21,120 nt of DNA from the IMG/VR virus record IMGVR_UViG_3300036398_003484, positions 1-21,120 of that record. One strand, 5' to 3'. Below are positions 1 to 7,083 of this stretch, one piece after another (within the stretch, counting starts at the first letter, position 1; the number at the start of each line of letters is the position of its first letter). This stretch comes from a virus. Both the position numbers and the translations under genes were made by a program. The notes beneath the pieces are model-generated. The model worked only from the letters and a program-made list of their open reading frames with translations. It ran no database searches and had not been told where the DNA came from.

Positions 1-575
1 GCAGAAGGCCAAACCTTATAACGAGACTTTACCTTTGAATAACAAGCATCTTTCTCTTCTGTGGCAACCATCTTTGCCTTACCTTCTCTGTCGGGATTTG
101 GGTCCTGACGATTCTTACGTTCAAATGCTTTCTGCTCCTCATCATCGGAGAGTGCTGCCTTCATTTTACTGGAACCACACTTTGGTTTTGTAGTTTGTCC
201 TGGTTGCTTTGCACAGGGTTTCCCCGCATATTTACCACCCAGTTGAACCCAACCAGGGGTGCCATCAGAAGCACGACTCTTAGTAAACCAGTCACGCAAA
301 GAACTATCACCACTTTTCGATTCATTCACTTTCTCCATTTTCTTGAGTTTGGAATAGTAATTTGGCAACTCTTCTAAATGCTGAAGAGCAATCATTCTTG
401 CCATTTTCTTATCCCCAGTATGCTCCAGTTCTACTTTAATTCCCAGTTTCAATTCTGGTTCTAAAGTATCAAGAGAGATTTTGTGCTTCTTCGCAATCTC
501 CTCTGGGGACATATACTTTTTGATAGGTCCCTTTGGGTCAGTTGCTTCTAGAAGAAATTGTGAAAAAGTTTTCAT
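1..575 (-). CDS. Lysine-rich protein with capsid-targeting-like N-terminus (C-terminus off window)
   Basis: Reading the minus strand from the ATG at 575 gives 191 codons with no stop before the window edge, so the gene is partial. The N-terminus, MKTFSQFLLEA, resembles the capsid-targeting leader of T4 internal protein III (MKTYQEFIAEA). LLE before A11 fits the T4 prohead protease gp21 rule (L/I)-x-E. Residues about 24-75 (KKHKISLDTLEPELKLGIKV, then EHT and ARMIALQHLEELPNYYSKL) resemble small phage DUF5661-type domains. Residues about 94-191 form a basic, Cys-containing region (DWFTKSRASDGTPGWVQLGG, GKPCAKQPG, ERKNRQDPNPDREGKAKMV, DACYSKVKSRYKVWPSA) of a kind I recall from marine phage and giant-virus proteins. 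It follows gp16 with a 20-base gap, where T4-like phages usually carry gp17. Function unknown; a packaged internal or structural protein is my inference. Confidence 0.8.
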   Translation of the reverse strand, partial: MKTFSQFLLEATDPKGPIKKYMSPEEIAKKHKISLDTLEPELKLGIKVELEHTGDKKMARMIALQHLEELPNYYSKLKKMEKVNESKSGDSSLRDWFTKSRASDGTPGWVQLGGKYAGKPCAKQPGQTTKPKCGSSKMKAALSDDEEQKAFERKNRQDPNPDREGKAKMVATEEKDACYSKVKSRYKVWPS

Positions 576-595
576 TCTAAGAATAAGTTCTCTAG

Positions 596-1039
596 TTATT
601 TAGAATCTTCTGCTGATTGCAGATTCTGCTTAAGAAGTTTTTGCAATTCCGCCGTAGAACCAATGAACATTGTATTGTTGTTAGTAACACTTTTAGGTCC
701 AGATGAATCCTCCTCTTTTAACTTCTTCATTTTTTGTTGAAGATCTAATAACTTATCTGTTGTATCTGCAACGTTCTTAATTAACTGACCTGCAACTTCA
801 AATGCTCTAGGGGAATCTGATTGTTGTGCTATTTCTAGAATACCATCAATTGCTTCTTGCCCTTTTTCAATAAGTGAATATAATTGTCCTCTAGTGTAAT
901 CATAATCTGCATCTGGATCATCTTCTCCTTTCTTTGGGGATTTTTTGACAATACTAGATGGTTCTGAAATTATTTCTTTTGTTATTGGAGACGATTCAAT
1001 ATCTAAAGAATCATTTATTGCTTCAAAGTCATTTTTCAT
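596..1039 (-). CDS. gp16: Terminase small subunit, gp16-like
   Basis: This 147-aa protein is the likely DNA-recognition subunit of the packaging motor, forming a ring that modulates the large terminase gp17. T4 gp16 is 164 aa. The central part, residues about 48-108 (TRGQLYSLIEKGQEAIDGIL, then PRAFEVAGQLIKNVADTTDK and LLDLQQKMKKLKEE), has the helical, coiled-coil character of the T4-like cyanophage gp16 family and matches its remembered signature. The N-terminus is acidic and low-complexity. The tail is Gln/Asn/Lys-rich, ending in TAELQKLLKQNLQSAEDSK. Its ATG overlaps the gp15 stop as ATGA, pointing to translational coupling, and the gp13-14-15-16 order supports the call. gp17 is not in the window; it should lie beyond position 1. 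Confidence 0.88.
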   Translation of the reverse strand: MKNDFEAINDSLDIESSPITKEIISEPSSIVKKSPKKGEDDPDADYDYTRGQLYSLIEKGQEAIDGILEIAQQSDSPRAFEVAGQLIKNVADTTDKLLDLQQKMKKLKEEDSSGPKSVTNNNTMFIGSTAELQKLLKQNLQSAEDSK

Positions 1040-2082
1040 ACATCAATACCTTTTCTTGGACTATATACTCTTCCATCACCAAAATCGAATCTCTCCTCAT
1101 TGAATCCAAAATCATCCCCGAATTCAATAAGTTCATCATCGGATGATGTTATAGCATTTACTGCTGCTCCTTCTTGATGATATGACAATTGAGTATTGTC
1201 TTGAGATCTATTAACAGTTAATCTATTTCCTGTAATATCTTTAATGTACATAGATTCTTCATTTATCATAATATAACTATTGGATACTAATGAAGTTGCA
1301 TCAGAAACTTCAAACATAGTTCTTGTTTCGTCAATATCTTCTGCTAATACAGTTGTTTGATCATTATCATAATCTTTAGTTGCTCTTGGCTCAACAAAAT
1401 ATCTCAATTCTCTTGATGCATTCTTTCTTTCTGTAGTTGTATAATAATCAACTTGAACTTTTTTAATTAGAGAATTTCCACTTTCTGGAACTGGTCCAAA
1501 TATTGATGTTTTTGCTGTAAAATTTAAAGTATATATCAAACTCCTTCTTGTAGTATAATCTCCCTCATAATTATCATTCATGGAAATACTTTCTAATATT
1601 ATTGGTATATCTCTCTTCTCGCCAATGGAACTAACCAAATCCACGGTCAAATTAAATTGAGGTTGGAAATATGGCAGTATTTGCTCCACAATCTGGAGCA
1701 TATCATCATTATATTTTGTTATAATATTTAATTGTATCCCAATGTTATAAGGTGCAGGCATATAAACCTGAACTGGATTTCCAGAAGATTTTACTCCTTG
1801 GAATGTCTGAACAGTTGATACTTTTCTTGATGAATCATACTGAATGCTAGTCATTTCAAATGACATTCTTGGCAAAGTTATTGCAACTTTTTTTCTCAAG
1901 TCAGGTTTTTCTTCCAATCTTGCTAAGAACTTTTGTATCGGTCCATATGCTATTGGAACTTTAATTAAACTAATATCATCTCCAGCATCATCCTGATGAC
2001 GTATTTGGATATCATTAAATAATGTTCCAAAGGCAATTATAGTTCTTTTTATTATCTCGTGATAATGATATTTTCCAAACAT
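1036..2082 (-). CDS. gp15: Proximal tail sheath stabiliser / tail completion protein, gp15-like
   Basis: This 348-aa protein corresponds to T4 gp15 (272 aa), the hexameric terminator that caps the tail tube and sheath and joins them to the neck. The start MFGKYHYHEIIKRT mirrors T4 MFGYFYNSSFRR. The strongest signature is residues 124-144, YNDDMLQIVEQILPYFQPQF, nearly identical to T4 YEDDMFQIVEQILPYFQPHF. RRSLIYTLNFTA (179-190) matches the T4 RRRIEWSLTF segment. The C-terminal third is longer than in T4. Residues about 244-311 look like an added small beta module with a pattern common in phage structural proteins (VSDATSL, then IMINEESMYIKDITGNRLTV, NRSQDNTQLSYHQEGAAV). The end is acidic and Phe/Gly-rich. 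It follows gp14 after 25 bases and overlaps gp16 by ATGA. Confidence 0.93.
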   Translation of the reverse strand: MFGKYHYHEIIKRTIIAFGTLFNDIQIRHQDDAGDDISLIKVPIAYGPIQKFLARLEEKPDLRKKVAITLPRMSFEMTSIQYDSSRKVSTVQTFQGVKSSGNPVQVYMPAPYNIGIQLNIITKYNDDMLQIVEQILPYFQPQFNLTVDLVSSIGEKRDIPIILESISMNDNYEGDYTTRRSLIYTLNFTAKTSIFGPVPESGNSLIKKVQVDYYTTTERKNASRELRYFVEPRATKDYDNDQTTVLAEDIDETRTMFEVSDATSLVSNSYIMINEESMYIKDITGNRLTVNRSQDNTQLSYHQEGAAVNAITSSDDELIEFGDDFGFNEERFDFGDGRVYSPRKGIDV

Positions 2083-2107
2083 TTTAATTAATACTTTTAT
2101 TTAATAT

Positions 2108-3505
2108 TTAGAAATCACCAAATGGGTTTTTTTCCGAGAAGTCTAAAATATCATCTGCTTCTTCTTGGATAGTTATATTCTCTGCATATGGGTCATGAAT
2201 ATTATCTGTAGTTATTGATAAAACCTTATATGTTGCTCCGATTCCAATGATTTCTTCACCAAGAGCAAAGTTTCCATTAATAATTGATACCTTAAGAGTT
2301 CTTGTGTCATAATCCCATCCCTTAACGTATGCATTAGTTCCAGTGCTGGAACCTCTAACAACTTCATTATACTCATAATCTCCAGTTGAAATTCCTATTG
2401 GTGATGATATTTGTATGAATGGGGTTGTACCATAACCTACTCCAGCATTTGTGTATCTTATTGCTGTAATTATTCCGGTAGTAGTCAATATAGCTTCTGC
2501 TGTTGCTACATCGGATGGTTGATAACCAAATGGAATTGGAGGAGCAATAGTTATAGTTGGAACTGTGGAATATCCAACTCCTCCAGAAGTAATTTGGATT
2601 GGTCCAAGTGATCCAGAACTTATTATTGCTGTTGCTATTCCACCAGAACCATAATTACTATTAGATTTTATTGTAATTACTGGTGGTTCTGTATATCCAA
2701 TTCCTGGATTTGTTATTAAAATTTTACTTATAGATCCTCTATCTAAAATAGCAATTGCTTGTGCAGTTACTCCAGATCCAACAGGGCTTCCAATAATAAC
2801 CCTTGGAGCAGATTTATACCCAGAACCACCATTTAAAATATCAATTTGAGAAACTGATTTTCCTGATGTTGGAGATATGAGATTTTCTGCTAAGATTGTT
2901 TCTGCTGTAGCAATAGAAGCTAAATCTGTCACCATTCTTATTGTTGCTATATATCCAAAATCCTTTACATTCTTATCAACATCATCTAAACCAGTATCAA
3001 TAATTTCATCTTCATATTCAAATAGTTCACATCTTAACTCATAAGTATAAAGATTATTGAGTTGATAAAAAGGAGTTTTCAACTCAACAAATTTTATCTC
3101 GAATAACGCATTGTCTAATGGCAAATAAATTAAATCACCTTCTTGTGGTCTAGTCGGAACCTTTACATCATTTGAAAATAAATTTAATTTTGGAGTAATA
3201 AAATCTTCATAGCGTTCCTTAGAAATTATAAATGTTATTTCATCAGTACTTCTTACACCAAACTTTGAAAGAATATCACCATTCCCCCCAAATCCATTAA
3301 AAGTTGATATGTATGCTTCTATTCTAAAACTATCATCAAATTTAGAAACAATTATTTCTTTGATTATTTTTTTCTCATTAATAATTTTTCTGGGCATGTA
3401 AAGAATATCTTGCCCATAAATTGACAATTGCTCATTGATTAAATCTTGTACAAGTCTCTGTTCACTTGGAGATCCTTGTAAAAAATAGGGATTTAAGGGT
3501 GTCAT
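2108..3505 (-). CDS. gp14: Neck protein gp14-like with inserted GY-repeat domain
   Basis: This is the head-to-tail connector (neck) protein. The chosen start, ATG at 3505, lies one base after the gp13 stop and gives 465 aa beginning MTPLNPYFLQGSPSEQRLVQ, which fits the family. The frame is also open to a TTG at 3514 inside gp13, which I consider less likely. The N-terminal about 200 residues (QDLINEQLSIYGQDILYMPR, KFDDSFRIEAYISTF, EGDLIYLPLDNALFEIKFVE, YTYELRCELFEYEDE) are standard T4-like gp14. T4 gp14 is only 256 aa; the extra length is a block of about four roughly 41-residue repeats with consensus I-x-I-x-N-x-G-x-GY-x3-P-x-I-x-I, followed by a G-rich segment and the conserved acidic end (EEADDILDFSEKNPFGDF). 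The repeats probably form a beta-rich domain projecting from the neck. Transcribed with gp13, gp15 and gp16. Confidence 0.92.
   Translation of the reverse strand: MTPLNPYFLQGSPSEQRLVQDLINEQLSIYGQDILYMPRKIINEKKIIKEIIVSKFDDSFRIEAYISTFNGFGGNGDILSKFGVRSTDEITFIISKERYEDFITPKLNLFSNDVKVPTRPQEGDLIYLPLDNALFEIKFVELKTPFYQLNNLYTYELRCELFEYEDEIIDTGLDDVDKNVKDFGYIATIRMVTDLASIATAETILAENLISPTSGKSVSQIDILNGGSGYKSAPRVIIGSPVGSGVTAQAIAILDRGSISKILITNPGIGYTEPPVITIKSNSNYGSGGIATAIISSGSLGPIQITSGGVGYSTVPTITIAPPIPFGYQPSDVATAEAILTTTGIITAIRYTNAGVGYGTTPFIQISSPIGISTGDYEYNEVVRGSSTGTNAYVKGWDYDTRTLKVSIINGNFALGEEIIGIGATYKVLSITTDNIHDPYAENITIQEEADDILDFSEKNPFGDF
2399..2851 (-). repeat. Four degenerate ~41-codon repeats inside gp14
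   Basis: Within gp14, units begin near 2851, 2731, 2608 and 2470 on the minus strand. Each carries a GY-x3-P core: GGSGYKSAPRVII, NPGIGYTEPPVITI, GGVGYSTVPTITI, NAGVGYGTTPFIQI. Between cores are Ala/Ile-rich strands (VTAQAIAILDRG, GIATAIISSGSLG, VATAEAILTTTG). T4 gp14 lacks this block. The pattern is periodic and degenerate at DNA level, so it looks like an old internal duplication rather than a recent slippage repeat. Confidence 0.8.
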
Positions 3506-3506
3506 A

Positions 3507-4322
3507 TTAACCAATCATATCTAATGGTGGCATTTCATACTCTGACTTAAGTTTTTGTTCTATTTCTTCTAACTCTCTAATTGCATCTTCATACAGTTGC
3601 CTTCCATTCAAAGTAATACCTCCAGGAAGTTGAACTCCATTGAATTTAATCATATTTTGTCCCCACTGTCTTTTAATAAGAGCAGTAAGATATCTCTTTA
3701 ACCAAAAGTCATTATATATTTTTGGGAAATCTGCAGGATCTACGATTCGGTAGCAATCCAAAACTATATAAGTATCTGGATCAACTTGTTTCCAGTCAAT
3801 ATCCAAATATAAACGATGCTGCTTTTTATTGAACCTTAATTGAACATCTGGAGTTAATATTCTACTAATATCCTCCAAATGGGTTTTTACCATTGCATAA
3901 TTTAAAAGATCCAATGCACCATAATAATATAAATCATTCAAAAAGATTTGATATTTAATATTAAACAAACCACTAGAAATAGTGCTAGAGTCAACTTTAA
4001 ATACACTGTTAACACCAATAATGGTATCTGGTAATTTTAGGAAATTAATTGATTCTTCCCAAGACACTGTAGAAATACCAACTGAAGAAGAAGCAGTAGT
4101 TATATCCTTCCCAGATCGCAATATATCCTTTTCTCCTGGTTGTAGTTGATGCTTTAAAAATACTCTTTCAATGCCATCAAAGTGTCTCTCGTGAAAATAT
4201 TGAATAGCATCATCCATTAAATTATCAATCTGATCATCATCTACGTTTATTTCTAAAACTGGCTTTCCTAGTTGTTTTAGGCAATACTCTTTTAGTTCTG
4301 CCCTAGATGATGGTTGTGCCAT
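3507..4322 (-). CDS. gp13: Neck protein gp13-like
   Basis: This 271-aa protein corresponds to T4 gp13 (309 aa), which with gp14 seals the DNA-filled head and forms the tail attachment site. The signature is at the N-terminus: RAELKEYCLKQLGKPVLEIN followed by VDDDQIDNLMDDAIQYFHER, a strongly conserved stretch of T4-like gp13 proteins. The rest is consistent: a beta-rich middle (SINFLKLPDTIIGVNSVFKV), YALDLLNYAMVK-type helices around residues 135-150, a KQHRLYLDIDWKQ strand pair near 165, and a helical C-terminus (GRQLYEDAIRELEEIEQKLK). It is the first gene of the gp13-14-15-16 block. A perfect T4-type late promoter box lies 30 bases upstream of its ATG. I see no clear Shine-Dalgarno sequence. 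The gp14 ATG follows its stop after one base. Confidence 0.92.
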   Translation of the reverse strand: MAQPSSRAELKEYCLKQLGKPVLEINVDDDQIDNLMDDAIQYFHERHFDGIERVFLKHQLQPGEKDILRSGKDITTASSSVGISTVSWEESINFLKLPDTIIGVNSVFKVDSSTISSGLFNIKYQIFLNDLYYYGALDLLNYAMVKTHLEDISRILTPDVQLRFNKKQHRLYLDIDWKQVDPDTYIVLDCYRIVDPADFPKIYNDFWLKRYLTALIKRQWGQNMIKFNGVQLPGGITLNGRQLYEDAIRELEEIEQKLKSEYEMPPLDMIG

Positions 4323-4351
4323 TTATATAACAAAATCCCGATTTCTTTGAG

Positions 4352-4359
4352 TATTTATA
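4352..4359 (-). promoter_or_regulatory. T4-type late promoter box TATAAATA upstream of gp13
   Basis: The minus strand reads TATAAATA here, a perfect match to the T4 late promoter -10 element recognised by the gp55 sigma factor. It ends 30 bases before the gp13 start codon, leaving room for a short leader, and lies in the 54-base gap after the stop of the preceding gene. It would drive gp13-14-15-16. As an 8-mer in AT-rich DNA it could occur by chance, but position and orientation fit. Confidence 0.65.
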
Positions 4360-4376
4360 ATTTAGTAAAGAAGATG

Positions 4377-5006
4377 TCAGGAATCTTTTCCGCAAACAAC
4401 AAAATTTACATTAGTGTTGGATGACTTAATAAAAATAACATCATTAGTTCCAACCTTTAAGTTTGTTTTAGAGTATACATCACCTGGGTGTAAAGTATAA
4501 TTATATTCGATATAGTTTTTACTTGAAATCTCTGTTCCTATTCCAATTCTAATTGTTGCTGGATCGGGATTTTTATTACATGCAAAAATATTTAAGTCAA
4601 TATCTGATGGAGAAATATATAATGATTCGTTTAATTTTGTTTGAGTAATTGATGTTGCTGTGAGGACACCGCAATTTGTAGTAATTCCGACTTCAGTTCC
4701 TAGTAAATTGAAATTTACATTAGTATTGTCAGATTTTACAATTACTGTTTGGCCATCGGAAAAATAGATAGATTCAGTTTCATATGATTCACCAGCATTT
4801 AATTTCTTGTCATAAACTACATAATCAGAAGAATTTAAATACTGAATAGTATCTGTTGAAATTGCAACCCTAACTTTTACTGGAAATGAATCTCTATTTG
4901 TTATATAAACCTTACCCTCAACTAAAGTTGAAGATGGAGAAGTATATAACGAGTAATTTGTTCCAGGATTAAGTGGCACAAGTGAACCTAAAGAACCAGA
5001 GGCCAT
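4377..5006 (-). CDS. Putative virion protein made of two copies of one beta domain
   Basis: I do not recognise a named family for this 209-aa protein. It contains an internal duplication. Residues about 18-103 and 120-206 share the order SLYxSPS, then V/I-R-V/I-x-I-G/S-T, a Y-x-x-L-x-x-GE/D-x-Y element, and a near-identical terminal motif: VIVKSDNTNVNFNLLG in copy 1, VIFIKSSNTNVNFVVCG in copy 2. Both halves look all-beta. Membrane segments and signal peptide are absent. It sits between the sugar cargo cluster and gp13, with its own perfect late promoter box 29 bases upstream, so it is probably a late structural protein (head, neck or tail decoration). That role is inferred from context only. 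Confidence 0.75.
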   Translation of the reverse strand: MASGSLGSLVPLNPGTNYSLYTSPSSTLVEGKVYITNRDSFPVKVRVAISTDTIQYLNSSDYVVYDKKLNAGESYETESIYFSDGQTVIVKSDNTNVNFNLLGTEVGITTNCGVLTATSITQTKLNESLYISPSDIDLNIFACNKNPDPATIRIGIGTEISSKNYIEYNYTLHPGDVYSKTNLKVGTNDVIFIKSSNTNVNFVVCGKDS

Positions 5007-5034
5007 TATATCTCTAAATACTTTTTAATAAAAT

Positions 5035-5042
5035 TATTTATA
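5035..5042 (-). promoter_or_regulatory. T4-type late promoter box TATAAATA upstream of the duplicated-domain gene
   Basis: A perfect TATAAATA on the minus strand ends 29 bases before the ATG at 5006, almost the same spacing as the box before gp13. It lies in the 60-base divergent gap shared with plus-strand hldD, whose possible -10 element (5046-5051) is directly adjacent on the other strand. Confidence 0.62.
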
Positions 5043-5045
5043 TGT

Positions 5046-5051
5046 TATAAT
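5046..5051 (+). promoter_or_regulatory. Possible host-type -10 element (TATAAT) for hldD
   Basis: TATAAT on the plus strand lies 15 bases before the hldD ATG, the only candidate promoter seen for this lone plus-strand gene. I see no convincing TTGACA-like -35 at the right distance, and the region is nearly all A/T, so chance is a real alternative. If real, the leader would be under 10 bases. Confidence 0.28.
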
Positions 5052-5066
5052 AAAAAGAAAAACTAT

Positions 5067-5867
5067 ATGATAATATTAACTGGTTCGAGAGGATTTATTG
5101 GAAAAAAATTTATTTCAAAACTCAACGAACAAATCGTAGAGGTAGAACAAGAAAATGCCTTCAAGTTTATAAGCGGATTTGATAAATGGGATCAGGTCTC
5201 TTTAATAGTACACCAAGGAGCAATCTCATCCACAATAGAAAAAAATATAAGAACATTACACCATAATAATGTGGAATTTACTTTATTTTTATTTGAAAAA
5301 GCAATTCAATATCAAATTCCAGTAAAGTATGCATCATCAGCATCTGTATATGGAAATCAAACAAAAAAATTAAAAGTCATTAATCCACTAAATTACTATG
5401 CAATAACAAAATTACAAATTGACTATTTTGTTTTAGATAATTTAGAAAAATTTAAATCTATTCAGGGATTCAGATATTTTAATGTATATGGTGATGGAGA
5501 GGAACATAAAGGAGATCAAGCAAGTCCCGTATCAAAATTTACTAAGCAAATTCGTGAAACTGGAAAGTTAAAACTATTTAAAGGTTCTGATAAATTTTTA
5601 AGAGATTTTATTTGTGTTGACGATGTTGTAAATATTGTTTTAAATAATAATATAGAATCTGGAATTTATGACCTTGGAACAGGGACTCCAATTAGTTTCC
5701 AAGAAGTTGCTGAGTTAGTAGCAGAAAAAGAAAAGGGGGAAATCGAATACATCGACTTCCCCGAACACCTTAAAGGTAAATATCAAGATTATACTTGTGC
5801 TGATATGAAATGGATTGGTGATTATAAATTTAAGACTGTTGCTGACTACTTAGTTCGCAATAATTAA
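5067..5867 (+). CDS. hldD: ADP-L-glycero-D-manno-heptose 6-epimerase (HldD/RfaD-like)
   Basis: This 266-aa protein is a short-chain dehydrogenase/epimerase that would convert ADP-D-glycero- to ADP-L-glycero-D-manno-heptose using bound NADP. It has the Rossmann motif TGSRGFIG (5-12), a VHQGAISST loop (48-56; E. coli HEGACSST), the ASSASVYG strand (89-96) and the catalytic Y111-x-x-x-K115. Substrate-side motifs specific to HldD follow: GFRYFNVYG (134-142), HKGDQAS (147-153), RDFICVDDV (179-187), SGIYDLGTG (198-206) and LKGKYQDYTCADM (235-247; E. coli LKGRYQAFTQADL). It is shorter than E. coli HldD (310 aa) but keeps every core motif. It is the only plus-strand gene in the window, and its last 38 bases overlap the end of the convergent oxygenase gene. 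It would act on the product of the nucleotidyltransferase at 8895-9302. Confidence 0.9.
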   Translation: MIILTGSRGFIGKKFISKLNEQIVEVEQENAFKFISGFDKWDQVSLIVHQGAISSTIEKNIRTLHHNNVEFTLFLFEKAIQYQIPVKYASSASVYGNQTKKLKVINPLNYYAITKLQIDYFVLDNLEKFKSIQGFRYFNVYGDGEEHKGDQASPVSKFTKQIRETGKLKLFKGSDKFLRDFICVDDVVNIVLNNNIESGIYDLGTGTPISFQEVAELVAEKEKGEIEYIDFPEHLKGKYQDYTCADMKWIGDYKFKTVADYLVRNN

Positions 5868-6417
5868 TGAAAGAAGTAATTATATATTTGTCATCAGAAA
5901 GGGGAATATTTCCTTGATGTTTGAACAAATAATTGCAAGGAAAAATAAGCAATTTTCCTTGCTCTGGAGCACATTTATATCCTATTTCTGGGAACTCAGT
6001 TTCTCCTCCTTCATTTACAGTATTTAAATATAAAATCATTGCAAAAAGTCTTGATATGTTTTGTCCAGGACTCTGATCGGTGTGTAAATCAAATTTTCCA
6101 ACTCCTTTTTTATATACTCTAACTGAATATGAAGAAGCACACAAATTATCATTTGGGCATGGATAATTTTTAGAATATTCAAAATAACCAGAAAAAATTA
6201 TTTTAGTTATTAAATCTGATATTGGATCTTCTTTTTTTGGATATGCTTGAATTGCTATTTTTTTATCAAAATTTACATTAGTTAGTGGATCATTTGGGTT
6301 ATATACCATTCCATTGTGATGAAGATCTTCATTTTCCCAAAACCAATTAATAAAATGCTCACATTCTTTTTTTGGTACAAAATTTTTAAATTCTGCAATT
6401 AAATCTTTTATTTCCAT
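5830..6417 (-). CDS. 2-oxoglutarate/Fe(II)-dependent oxygenase (prolyl-hydroxylase-like)
   Basis: This 195-aa protein has the double-stranded beta-helix motif set of 2OG-Fe(II) oxygenases. The iron ligands are H112-x-D114 (FDLHTDQSPG) and distal H167 (FKHQG), with K177 ten residues later as likely 2-oxoglutarate carboxylate ligand. Between them lie LFAMILYLNTVNEGGETEFP (124-143) and GKLLIFP (154-160), typical of the prolyl 4-hydroxylase-like branch common in marine T4-like phages. The substrate is unknown; in this cluster it may hydroxylate a sugar or lipid, but a protein or nucleotide target is possible. Its ATG shares a base with the upstream cupin stop (TAATG). Its C-terminal 38 bases run antisense to the end of hldD. 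Confidence 0.82.
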   Translation of the reverse strand: MEIKDLIAEFKNFVPKKECEHFINWFWENEDLHHNGMVYNPNDPLTNVNFDKKIAIQAYPKKEDPISDLITKIIFSGYFEYSKNYPCPNDNLCASSYSVRVYKKGVGKFDLHTDQSPGQNISRLFAMILYLNTVNEGGETEFPEIGYKCAPEQGKLLIFPCNYLFKHQGNIPLSDDKYIITSFINYCELSSQQQS

Positions 6418-6770
6418 TAGTCTCCTGGCACAATTCTAATACTATCACTATCAAAATGCTGAGTTGAAAATTCAAATAACTCAGTATCCTCTACCGCATA
6501 CATTCTGTGTCTAAGTCCAATTGGGACATGGAAATTATCACCAGGATTTAAAACTTTCTTTTGTGCATAATTAATATCATCATCTTCGGAATAAAACAAA
6601 ATAATTTTTCCCGATTGAATATAAAAAGTTTCGTCTTTTATTTTATGATAATGCCAAGAGCACATCTTACCTTTAACTAAGTATAAAAGTTTTCCACAAT
6701 ATTGTTCATTATTTACAATCCATTTTTCAAATCCCCATCCCTTTGGTACAAATTTAATTGAAGAATTCAT
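6417..6770 (-). CDS. Single-domain cupin, sugar isomerase/epimerase-like
   Basis: This 117-aa protein fits both cupin consensus motifs exactly. Motif 1 is G34-x5-H40-x-H42-x4-E47-x6-G54; motif 2 is G77-x5-P83-x-G85-x2-H88. H40, H42, E47 and H88 would bind one metal ion. The N-terminal VPKGWGFEKWIVNNEQYCGK resembles the mannose-6-phosphate isomerase type II cupin fold, and such stand-alone cupins often sit in surface-sugar clusters. The reaction cannot be named from sequence; isomerase, epimerase or a binding role are all possible. It overlaps the upstream HAD gene by 17 bases and the downstream oxygenase by one base, consistent with a single coupled transcript. Confidence 0.82.
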   Translation of the reverse strand: MNSSIKFVPKGWGFEKWIVNNEQYCGKLLYLVKGKMCSWHYHKIKDETFYIQSGKIILFYSEDDDINYAQKKVLNPGDNFHVPIGLRHRMYAVEDTELFEFSTQHFDSDSIRIVPGD

Positions 6771-7083
6771 TGTCGTTCATTGCTTTATCATCTATATAGT
6801 AATCTGCTGATGGCTTACCTAAAATCAACTCATGATACTTACACCCCCAAATATTTAATTGCATTTTAGTTAAAGAATAAAATTTTTCTTTTGCTTTTTC
6901 TGCATTATCTTTATATCTGCCCATTCCACGAGCAGTAAAATATTTAATGATATTTCCTTCGTCATATAGTTGATTTATTTTTTGAATTCGATCATGTTTT
7001 GGGATACTTCCCTCATATTTACAAGATTCACAATCACCATTAGTACAAATAGTACCATCAATATCAATACAATAAGTTTTCAT
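6754..7083 (-). CDS. Small HAD-superfamily phosphatase, candidate heptose-bisphosphate phosphatase
   Basis: This 109-aa protein carries the HAD catalytic motifs: D7-I-D9-G-T (nucleophile and acid/base), T50 in FTARG (motif II), K90 in LGKPSADYY (motif III) and D98-D99 in YYIDDKA (motif IV). It has almost no cap domain, only a short insert with C18 and C21. That compact form resembles small phosphatases of capsule and sugar-nucleotide loci. In this cluster it could perform the GmhB step, removing the 7-phosphate of heptose 1,7-bisphosphate; that is inferred from neighbours, since classic GmhB is longer (about 190 aa) and I do not see its zinc motif clearly. It shares one base with the carbamoyltransferase stop (TAATG). 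Confidence 0.8.
   Translation of the reverse strand: MKTYCIDIDGTICTNGDCESCKYEGSIPKHDRIQKINQLYDEGNIIKYFTARGMGRYKDNAEKAKEKFYSLTKMQLNIWGCKYHELILGKPSADYYIDDKAMNDNEFFN

Noticed and set aside
195-377. Plus-strand 60-codon ORF
   Set aside because: It lies antisense inside the minus-strand gene at 1-575, which has clear domain motifs; the plus-strand product shows no recognisable feature.
3506-3514. TTG at 3514 as gp14 start
   Set aside because: The ATG at 3505, one base after the gp13 stop, gives the family-typical MTPLNPYFLQG start.
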